From Procambarus clarkii (lineage: Eukaryota; Arthropoda; Malacostraca; Decapoda; Cambaridae): 64,000 bases of DNA. The notes beneath the pieces are model-generated. The model did no database searches. It had not been told where the DNA came from and saw only the letters and a program-made list of their open reading frames with translations. The stretch is taken from NCBI RefSeq assembly GCF_040958095.1, contig NC_091171.1, forward strand, positions 48,973,668 through 49,037,667. Reading direction: 5' to 3'. Of this stretch, positions 56,140 through 64,000 are shown piece after piece. Each line of letters opens with the position of its first letter. Position 1 is the stretch's first letter. Made by a program: the position numbers and the translations under genes.

Positions 56140-56280
56140 AATATTTTGAGTTTCACCGCAATGAAGCCAATAAGTTGGAGATCTGCATAACATTTTTAAG
56201 TTATTTTTACATAATTTGAATATTTTTCGCTGCTAGGCCCCCAATATGCTCAGTAATAGGCGCGGTCTAAGGGTTAAAGT
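56140..56280 (+). repeat. Dispersed repeat shared with 43066-43206
   Basis: Same order of blocks, same orientation (AATAAGTTGGAGATCTG, TAAGTTATTTTTACATAA, AATATTTTTCGCT, GGTCTAAGGGTTAA). Confidence 0.7.
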
Positions 56281-56929
56281 GCAAGCCTTCTGTTCTAAGT
56301 GTACTTTTGTCTGTGTTACCCTGGTTAGAACCTGGAGATTCATGAAAGTTAAAACGAGATCCTGGCCATAAGAGCATGTGTCTGATATACATACTGTATA
56401 TTTATTTAGGTTAAGTTTAATTGTCCCTTAAGGAATCATAGCCTCATACCACTAGTTACTAGTATGTGACTCGTCTCCAGCTTATGTGGAGTCTTGGAGT
56501 TAACAAAGTAGATGTGGTAGAGTATTGTATTGTACTTTGTGTTTTAGGGTTTTAAAAGTGTAAGTTTGTAACTGGAGTTTACCTCCTCCCCCCCCCCCCC
56601 CTGTGACTAGGGTTAGGCGATCTACTTCTCGACTGCAGACCGTCACATTTTGGGAAACTAGTTCCCTGTGGGCTGGGCCTACCTACCCTTACCCATAGTG
56701 CTACCCCTATAAGTAGTACTCCTCAGTACTGTGTTTGTATACTTATAGCTGCCCACATTATAAAAACAATCAACTAAATGTTTTACATCAAAATGAAAAA
56801 TTTAGATAGTAGCATCGCCTGAACCAACAGGAGACATACCTCGGCAGCAGTGAGATGACGCGACACATAGTGGACTAGAGAGCCATGACAGTCATGGCTC
56901 CACCACCTGCATCCCACCTCTACCTCCCT
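56281..56929. other. Unassigned DNA with a C-run
   Basis: A C-run lies near 56587-56601. No gene, RNA gene or recognised repeat. Confidence 0.35.
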
Positions 56930-57125
56930 ACCTTACCTTGAGGTTACCTTGAGGTGCTTCCGGGGCTTAGCGTCCCCGCGGCCCGGTCGTCGACCAGGCC
57001 TCCTGGTTGCCGGACTGATCAACCAGGCTGTTGGACGCGACTGCTCGCAGCCTGACGTATGAGTCACAGCCTGGTTGATCAGGTATCCTTTGGAGGTGCT
57101 TATCCAGTTCTCCCTTGAACACTGA
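56930..57125 (-). mobile_element. LINE 3' end fragment
   Basis: Minus orientation: the inverse of GGTGCTTCCGGGGCTTAGCG, CCAGGCCTCCTGGTTGCC, ATCAACCAGGCTGTTGGACG, CAGCCTGACGTATGAGTCAC, matching 49600-49760. In the element this is the C-terminal DQPGCDSYVRLR codons plus 3' UTR. Ends in TACCTTGAGGTTACCTTGAGG. Confidence 0.8.
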
Positions 57126-57186
57126 CTCTCCCTAACTCACTGAACTCTCTCCCTAACTCATATATTGCTAACACACATATATTGCA

Positions 57187-57900
57187 CTGTGCTAGGCACC
57201 ACGCAACACCCCCTGTGCTAGGCACCACGCAACACCCCCTGTGCTAGGCACCACGCAACACCCCCTGTGCTAGGCACCACGCAACACCCCCTGTGCTAGG
57301 CACCACGCAACACCCCCTGTGCTAGGCACCACGCAACACCCCCTGTGCTAGGCACCACGCAACACCCCCTGTGCTAGGCACCACGCAACACCCCCTGTGC
57401 TAGGCACCACGCAACACCCCCTGTGCTAGGCACCACGCAACACCCCCTGTGCTAGGAACCACGCAACACCCCCTGTGCTAGGCACCACGCAACACCCCCT
57501 GTGCTAGGCACCACGCAACACCCCCTGTGCTAGGCACCACGCAACACCCCCTGTGCTAGGCACCACGCAACACCCCCTGTGCTAGGCACCACGCAACACC
57601 CCCTGTGCTAGGCACCACGCAACACCCCCTGTGCTAGGCACCACGCAACACCCCCTGTGCTAGGCACCACGCAACACCCCCTGTGCTAGGCACCACGCAA
57701 CACCCCCTGTGCTAGGCACCACGCAACACCCCCTGTGCTAGGCACCACGCAACACCCCCTGTGCTAGGCACCACGCAACACCCCCTGTACTAGGCACCAC
57801 GCAACACCCCCTGTACTAGGCACCACGCAACACTCCCTGTGCTAGGCACCACGCAACACCCCTTGTGCTAGGTACCACGCAACACCCCCCTGTGCTAGGC
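57187..57900. repeat. 26-bp minisatellite, about 27 copies
   Basis: Core TGCTAGGCACCACGCAACAC then CCCCTG. Very homogeneous (one GGAACC, a few GTACTAGG units); the last three or four units diverge. Confidence 0.97.
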
Positions 57901-58483
57901 TACATTTTTCTGTGCTAGACACCAGGCAACACTGGACAAGGTGGCGGCGGGCGAGGTGTTGCGACCTGGACCTGTCTTTGTCTGCCGTGGTAGCTGTGTT
58001 GTCGACTGCCTGTGAGGCCCTCACCTGGAAACACTCACACTGCTTAACACTTGGCACAACACACACAATCAAGGGAACACTTGCCGCCACAACTGTCTAC
58101 CACAAACAACATCGAATACTGAGCTTATGGTTCTTTTCTCTGAACTCTTTATCAAAAATATTCAATACCACAAGCCCTCTTAACGATACAATAAAATGTG
58201 TTAAGATATTAAAATGTATATTTCACAACCATTCGTTGCTATATATATGATTCACATTGAGGTACTGTGTGAATGAAGCGAGCATAGGGGCCATTAAGGA
58301 TCAATAACACCTCCCTCCAAGGTATGTCCTGGCGAGGGTCACACACATATTAATGTATTTGAGTTTATTATATGCTATAAAATAATCCTCGTATTTAGTT
58401 TTATTCATTCTGTTAAATTTATTAGTAATATACAATAATAATACATAATTTTTTTTTATTTATACCTGCACCCGTAAAATGCT
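57901..58483. other. Unassigned DNA
   Basis: GC-rich to about 58110, then AT-rich. A plus frame at 57912-58250 has no recognised domain. No gene supported. Confidence 0.35.
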
Positions 58484-58700
58484 AAATTATACAATACAAT
58501 ACAATACAATACAATACAATACAATTTTATTTAGGTAAGGTACATACATACAATAAATATTTACAAGGATTGTTTAACTTATAGGTAGAGCTAGTACATA
58601 CAATGCCTAAAGCCACTATTACGCAAAGTGGCAAAGTGGCTTTAGTGGAGTACAAAATTGAACATAGATCACTAATATATAGCCTTTTTGAATATTTAAT
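58484..58700 (-). mobile_element. LINE 3' end with (ACAAT)n tail
   Basis: ACAAT pentamers at about 58491-58525 are followed by TTTATTTAGGTAAGGTACAT, a 3' UTR in minus orientation ending in a pentameric tail. No coding remnant recognised. Confidence 0.6.
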
Positions 58701-58984
58701 TAGGCAATATTTGTATTTTATGTTAATGATATGTGGGATAAGTTGACTAGGTGTGAAATTTTTTCATAGGAATTCCGGTGGTTGTTGTTGTTAAAGATTC
58801 GCTACCTGGAACAATAAGTTCCAAGTAGCACGGGCTATGGTGAGCCCGTAATGCCTTTTGATTTCCGGTGGGGGGGAAAAATGAGAGCTTAGAGCATATA
58901 CACACTAGAGAGAGGCGCGCATAGTAAGACTCGCACTGGTCAGGTTCAACCCATCCTCATTATGTGGGTTGAACTTGAACCTGT

Positions 58985-59480
58985 TACCGAACCAGTACCC
59001 AAAAATCTAAACTAATTGTTTCGTGTTCTGTCTTGTGTTGATACTTTTAATATCCTATTAATATCCCCTTTGTTATATCCATTCATCCACTTATAAACCT
59101 CTGTCATGTCATCAGTAACTCTTCGGCTTTCCAGTGAATGCAATTTAAGCTTTGTTAATCTTTCTTCATATGAAAGGTTTCTAATTTGGGGAATTAACTT
59201 TGTCATCCTACGCTGGACACGTTCAAGTGAATTTATATCCATTCTAAGTACGGCGACCAAAACTGAACTGCATAATCTAAATGGGGCCTAACCAGAGCAA
59301 AATATAGCTGAAGAACAACACCAACTGGTGTCTTGTTACTAATACTCCGATTAATAAATCCCAATGTCCTATTTGCCTTATTACGAACATTCATGCATTG
59401 ATTCTTTGGTTTTAATTTCTTACTAATCATAACTCCCAGATCCCTTTCGCAATCCGACTTCGCATACATCATACAAAATC
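58985..59480 (-). pseudogene. LINE RT C-terminal part (family D, copy 2)
   Basis: Minus strand: KSDCERDLGVMISKKLKPKN, NVRNKANRTLGFINRSI, LYFALVRPHLDYAVQFWSPY, then a shift, LERVQRRMTKLIPQIRNLSY, EERLTKLKLHSLESRRV and EVYKWMNGYNKGDI. Same family as 54780-55250 and extends farther N-terminal. The catalytic block is absent; a frameshift near 59250 and a stop at 59012-59014. Confidence 0.85.
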
Positions 59481-59499
59481 ATACGACTTCGCATCATAC

Positions 59500-59605
59500 A
59501 AGAATAAACTGAACAATTTGGAGGATGTTGATCTGGACAATTTCTTCGAAAGGTCAAATGTAACAAACAAGGAGCAATGGTTTCAAGCTCAACAAGCCAC
59601 AATGT
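59500..59605 (+). pseudogene. LINE C-terminal fragment (family F, plus)
   Basis: YKNKLNNLEDVDLDNFFERS and NVTNKEQWFQAQQATM resemble the minus-strand KLEGVDPDTFFRRSDVT segment at about 59850-59900. About 100 bp. Confidence 0.6.
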
Positions 59606-59699
59606 AGAAATGATTTACCTGAGGGCCACTAACCTTAGTGGCCTCGATGAGGACAGGAATTAAACTAGCGGCTTATTGAATGTCCCGTCATTTGCCTTG

Positions 59700-60060
59700 A
59701 TGATCTTTTCCAGGTATATTTTAAAAAACACAGTTTTTGGCAGTTACGGCTTCGGCGGGTAGGCGGTTCTATGGGTTAATAACCCTATGGGCGAAAAAGC
59801 ATCTCCAGTTCTCAGTCCTACATTGTGGATTGTTCAGCTTGAAACCGTTGCTCCTTGTTTGTGTTACATCTGACCTTCTGAAGAAAGTATCCGGATCAAC
59901 ACCCTCTAACTTGTTCAGTATTTTAAGTTTCAATGAGATAGCTGTTTGCAATGTTGATAGCCCTGTGGCCTTCAAGCGTTCCTGATACGGGAGGTGATTT
60001 AACTTTGGAATGACTTTTGTTGCTCGGTGTTGCACCTTCTCCAGAGCAGATATCCTAGGT
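59700..60060 (-). pseudogene. LINE C-terminal fragment (family F, minus)
   Basis: VQHRATKVIPKLNHLPYQER, LKATGLSTLQTAISLKLKIL, NKLEGVDPDTFFRRSDVTQT and CRTENWRCFFAHRVINP: CR1-like C-terminal layout. Open for about 88 codons, 5'-truncated. Confidence 0.8.
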
Positions 60061-60174
60061 CTCCATGATGTTGTATGTCAGATAACCTTGAAACAAATAA
60101 AATCAAGAACCAAGATGATCCAAGAGGGTGAAGAAATGGTAAAGAGAATGACATTTTTTTTTTTTGCAGGGATA

Positions 60175-60505
60175 TTCCTGCGCGGGCCCTAAGCCTCTGG
60201 CTGGCTCACTAAGTGTTGCTTGTTTCTGTTTTACTTGGGCGGAGTATGAGTATTTATGACTCGTATGGTCGCTTCAGTAAGATTTTGCCCCATGTGTTTA
60301 ACAACTTCTTCTGTTCTGTTGAATCTAAGCTGAAATCCGGATAATTTCCGGTTTGTAACTGTGCACTGTGTTAGATAATGTTCCAGTGGTCTGTCGGGCA
60401 TTTCTCCACAGTGCTGACATTTCCTCTCATCTTGGGGAACCTGTAAGCCTATTTCCCATGCACATGGGTATCCAAGCCTGATGCGATGTAAGTGTACTTC
60501 TGAAT
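60175..60505 (-). pseudogene. LINE C-terminal zinc-motif domain (family E-like, second type)
   Basis: Minus reading IRLGYPCAWEIGLQVPQDER, KCQHCGEMPDRPLEHYLTQC (CxxC, Hx4C), then LRFNRTEEVVKHMGQN and a stop near 60229. Same domain type as 10692-10960 but clearly another family. Confidence 0.8.
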
Positions 60506-60519
60506 GGTGGACAGTAGTA

Positions 60520-60870
60520 ACACACTTAAGAGTTATTCAATAATAAATACAAATTCGTCCTTCACGTATGGCAGAGGAAAGTCTACTTGGAAGGATTCAA
60601 TTTACATGAGATTAAGATTAGGATACAAATATATCTGGCACTACGGTATTGATGTCAGTGAAAAAGATAAGGAGTGTAAATTATGTAGTATGCCGCAAGC
60701 CCAATTCTTAGAACATTATGTATTAGTGTCAACTTATTGATAACTATAGAAATAAGGAAATAAGTAGTGTACCACATCAAATTGTTTGGTTGTGTGATAA
60801 GGGCATGATAGACAGAATACTTAGGAGCTACAAAAATTTTGCCCCAATGAGTGTAACACTTATATGCTGT
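60520..60870 (+). pseudogene. LINE C-terminal zinc-motif domain (family E-like, third type, plus copy)
   Basis: MRLRLGYKYIWHYGIDVSEK, DKECKLCSMPQAQFLEHYVL, then a frameshift (the expected ECH is lost, VSTY stop). The nucleotide match to the inverse of 61080-61385 runs over about 300 bp. Confidence 0.82.
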
Positions 60871-60879
60871 GCTTACACT

Positions 60880-61385
60880 ACACTTCAAGTTCAAGTTCAA
60901 GTATGTTTATTGAGATAAGCAATAAATACATCTCAAAGGGATAGAGTAGCTTAGGCTATTTCTACCCCCCTCTACTTGAAGTCCCTCAAGGGGCGCACAA
61001 ATTCAGTGAGTACAAATAGACATATAACAGTACAAAAATCCCATTTAACATTGCATACAGCAAGTACAGCATATAATTGTTACATTCTTGGGGCAAAATT
61101 CTTGTAGCTCCTAAGTATACTGTCTATTATACCATTATCACACATCCAAACAATTTGATGTGGTACACTATTTATTTCCTTATTTCTATATTTTTCAATA
61201 AGGTGACACTCTAATACATAATGTTCTAAGGTGTGGGCGGACGGCATACAACATAATTTACACTCCTTATCTTTTTCACTGACATCAACACCGTATTGCC
61301 AGATATATTTATATCCTAATCGTAATCTCATGTAAATTGAATCCTTCCAAGTAGACTTTCCTCTGCCATACGTGAAGGACGAATT
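60880..61385 (-). pseudogene. LINE 3' end with zinc-motif domain (third type, minus copy)
   Basis: Minus reading from 61331: MRLRLGYKYIWQYGVDVSEK, ECKLCCMPSAHTLEHYVLEC, stop at 61080-61082. The 3' UTR continues to 60890 with AATAAACATACTTGAACTTG, ending in (TTGAAC)n. The zinc motif is intact here but the RT is missing. (TACAC)n lies next to it at 61390-61419. Confidence 0.85.
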
Positions 61386-61479
61386 TGTATTACACTACAC
61401 TACACTACACTACACTACACACAGAAATCACAATTGCATACGTAATGCATCAAATGAACAAATCCACAAGGGCCGCCCT

Positions 61480-61670
61480 GTTTCCTGTGCTTACTATATT
61501 AACCTGCAATGTTAAATGGGATTCTTGTATTGTGATTTGTGTATTTGTACTCACTGTATTTGTGCGCCCCTGGAGGGACTTGAAGTAGAGTGGGGTAGAA
61601 ATAACCTAAGCTACTCTATCCCTTTGATATATATTTTTTTCTTGTGTCAATAAACATACTTGAACGTGCT
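61480..61670 (+). mobile_element. LINE 3' UTR fragment (third type), plus
   Basis: GTTAAATGGGATTCTTGTAT, TTTGTGCGCCCCTGGAGGGA, GCTACTCTATCCCTTT and CAATAAACATACTTGAAC match the inverse of 60890-61050. Confidence 0.8.
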
Positions 61671-62460
61671 AGGTTCTTTTCTTCATCAGTCTACGGTAAT
61701 GTAATGCTATTAATTTGGTAGTCATGGCGATAGTAGATAGTAGTCCTTTAAAAAGAGTCTGTGTACTTTGTGTATATTTAAGTGAATAGTGGATCAAAAC
61801 TCCTATACCTTTTTTTAAAGACCACCAAAAATCTGAAGATTTTTTTTGTTTAAGGTCTCATTGCGGTTCCTCGACTTAGAGTTGGCGTTCTTAGTCTTAC
61901 CAGAATCAACCTCACTGAGGACGAAATTAATTTCTTAAATTTGGAATTTTCAATGGTCAAACGTTCGGAGTAATAAAACAAAAAATACTCTTTAGTACGT
62001 GTATACTGTAAGGTGGCCGGGCCAGCATTCACGACTGACTAAACACGATTCCTTCGCATCACACCCTATAATAAAATACTTACATATGAGCCGCGTTTTA
62101 GTGTTAATTGCTGCACCTGAGTATTTGCCATCTTATTAGTTTATGATGCGGAAAGAATCAGTTTATGTTACAACTTTAACCAATAATGAACGTCATCTCT
62201 TTCATGAATATTAAACAATTTTAGCTGTTTAACCACCTTTAATAATTACATAGTGTGTGAATCTAGTGCAATATTCACGAGGCTTCGAAAATATATCAAT
62301 GTAGGTTAAGTAGGAAGGGGGTGTGGGATGGGATGTGGGAAGGGATGGGAGGGAAGGGGGAGGGGCAGAGCAGGGCGTCAGCGGCCACCACTGTCGTCTC
62401 CTGCACCACCTCCACCATGGTCAGTCCCTCCACCACTACTCCACCCACTGGCCCCGTCTA
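61671..62460. other. Unassigned DNA ending in a G-rich segment
   Basis: Mostly AT-rich; 62315-62370 is purine/G-rich (GGGATGGGATGTGGGAAGGG). CpG-poor; no exon recognised on either strand. Confidence 0.4.
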
Positions 62461-63838
62461 GTGTAGGAGGTAGTGTAGTGGGAGCAGTGTAGGAGGTAGT
62501 GTAGAGGGAGCAGTGTAGGAGGTAGTGTAGTGGGAGCAATGTAGGAGGTAGTGTAGTGGGAGCAGTGTAGGAGGTAGTGTAGTGGGAGCAGTGTAGGAGG
62601 TAGTGTAGTGGGAGCAATGTAGGAGGTAGTGTAGTGGGAGCAGTGTAGGAGGTAGTGTAGAGGGAGCAGTGTAGGAGGTAGTGTAGTGGGAGCAATGTAG
62701 GAGGTAGTGTAGTGGGAGCAGTGTAGGAGGTAGTGTAGTGGGAGCAGTGTAGTGGGAGCAATGTAGGAGGTAGTGTAGTGGGAGCAGTGTAGGAGGTAGT
62801 GTAGTGGGAGCAGTGTAGCAGGTAGTGTAGTGGGAGCAGTGTAGGAGGTAGTGTAGTGGGAGCAGTGTAGGAGGTAGTGTAGTGGGAGCAATGTAGGAGG
62901 TAGTGTAGTGGGAGCAGTGTAGGAGGTAGTGTAGTGGGAGCAGTGTAGGAGGTAGTGTAGTGGGAGCAATGTAGGAGGTAGTGTAGTGGGAGCAGTGTAG
63001 GAGGTAGTGTAGTGGGAGCAATGTAGGAGGTAGTGTAGTGGGAGCAGTGTAGGAGGTAGTGTAGTGGGAGCAGTGTAGGAGGTAGTGTAGTGGGAGCAAT
63101 GTAGGAGGTAGTGTAGTGGGAGCAGTGTAGGAGGTAGTGTAGTGGGAGCAGTGTAGCAGGTAGTGTAGTGGGAGCAGTGTAGGAGGTAGTGTAGTGGGAG
63201 CAGTGTAGGAGGTAGTGTAGTGGGAGCAGTGTAGGAGGTAGTGTAGTGGGAGCAGTGTAGCAGGTAGTGTAGTGGGAGCAGTGTAGGAGGTAGTGTAGTG
63301 GGAGCAATGTAGGAGGTAGTGTAGTGGGAGCAGTGTAGGAGGTAGTGTAGTGGGAGCAGTGTAGGAGGTAGTGTAGTGGGAGCAGTGTAGGAGGTAGTGT
63401 AGTGGGAGCAGTGTAGGAGGTAGTGTAGTGGGAGCAATGTAGGAGGTAGTGTAGTGGGAGCAGTGTAGGAGGTAGTGTAGTGGGAGCAATGTAGGAGGTA
63501 GTGTAGTGGGAGCAGTGTAGGAGGTAGTGTAGTGGGAGCAGTGTAGGAGGTAGTGTAGTGGGAGCAATGTAGGAGGTAGTGTAGTGGGAGCAGTGTAGCA
63601 GGTAGTGTAGTGGGAGCAGTGTAGGAGGTAGTGTAGTGGGAGCAGTGTAGGAGGTAGTGTAGTGGGAGCAGTGTAGGAGGTAGTGTAGTGGGAGCAGTGT
63701 AGCAGGTAGTGTAGTGGGAGCAGTGTAGCAGGTAGTGTAGTGGGAGCAGTGTAGGAGGTAGTGTAGTGGGAGCAGGTAGTGGGAGCAGTGTAGCAGGTAG
63801 TGTAGTGGGAGCAGGTAGTGGTAGCAGGTAGTGTAGTG
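62461..63838. repeat. 26-bp minisatellite, about 53 copies
   Basis: Core AGGAGGTAGTGTAGTGGGAG then CAGTGT (CAATGT in some). Variants: AGCAGG, TAGAGGGAG. The right end is more irregular (63765-63838). Minus frames of 330-510 codons (Leu/His/Tyr/Thr/Pro) are by-products. Related but diverged units trail to the window edge (GTAGTGGGAGCAGTGTACATTA...). Confidence 0.97.
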
Positions 63839-64000
63839 GGAGAAGAGTGCAGCGGTACGCACCTAATTGTGCTCGTGGAGGTTGAGTTTGGTGTAGTGGG
63901 AGCAGTGTACATTAGTGTAGTGGAAGCAGTGTGGTGGTGGTGTAATGGGAACAATGCATGGTAATGGGAGAACAATGTATGGGAGTAGAGCACTGTATGG

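Noticed and set aside
57187-57900. CRISPR-like regular spacing
   Set aside because: Units are contiguous with no unique spacers, and the genome is eukaryotic; this is a minisatellite. The same holds for the other arrays.
62378-63993. Minus-strand Leu/His/Tyr/Thr frames of 333-511 codons
   Set aside because: Translations of the 26-bp array.

Overview
The window is eukaryotic and looks like a decapod crustacean, possibly a crayfish. The grounds are intron-split genes, very dense minisatellites, degraded non-LTR retrotransposons, tRNA-derived SINEs with Thr-type heads, and a palindromic element, all of kinds I associate with decapod genomes. No bacterial, phage, CRISPR or operon features are present. 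The species call rests on recognition, not on a search.

Left part (1-30496). About 18 kb of these 30 kb is tandem repeat: more than a dozen unrelated arrays with units from 6 to about 52 bp. The largest are a 30-bp array of about 115 units (22267-25732), a 19-bp array (12148-15092), a 19/21-bp array (16346-18888), a 33-bp array (19105-21290) and a GGTGTK hexanucleotide array (6127-7960). All the very long open reading frames here are products of these arrays and I do not call them genes. Between the arrays lie dead LINE fragments, including three head-to-tail copies joined through (CA)n at 26862-28660, one SINE, one palindromic element, and a candidate first coding exon at 884-929.

A run of exactly 500 N (30497-30996) is a scaffold gap of conventional size. 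Adjacency and distance of the left and right contigs are therefore not proven.

Right part (30997-64000). The one confident gene is the 5' portion of a polybromo-1 (PBRM1/BAF180) orthologue on the minus strand, in eight exons from 48953 down to 32957: a basic N-terminus, bromodomain 1, bromodomain 2 and the first half of bromodomain 3. The reading phases agree at every junction, provided a 23-nt microexon (40718-40740) is included and a one-base insertion in the exon at 41074-41209 is discounted. The rest of the gene (end of bromodomain 3, bromodomains 4-6, BAH and HMG parts) is not seen; it must lie in or beyond the gap. Introns and the region upstream hold LINE, DIRS-like, Penelope-like, hAT MITE, SINE and possible piggyBac remnants. 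A 26-bp minisatellite in one intron appears to have grown out of the 5' splice site of the adjacent exon. Two more 26-bp arrays lie at 57187-57900 and 62461-63838.

I found no convincing new multi-gene system. The most unusual structures are the splice-site-derived minisatellite, the head-to-head Penelope fragments, the self-nested CA-tailed LINEs and the indel-free 30-bp array.
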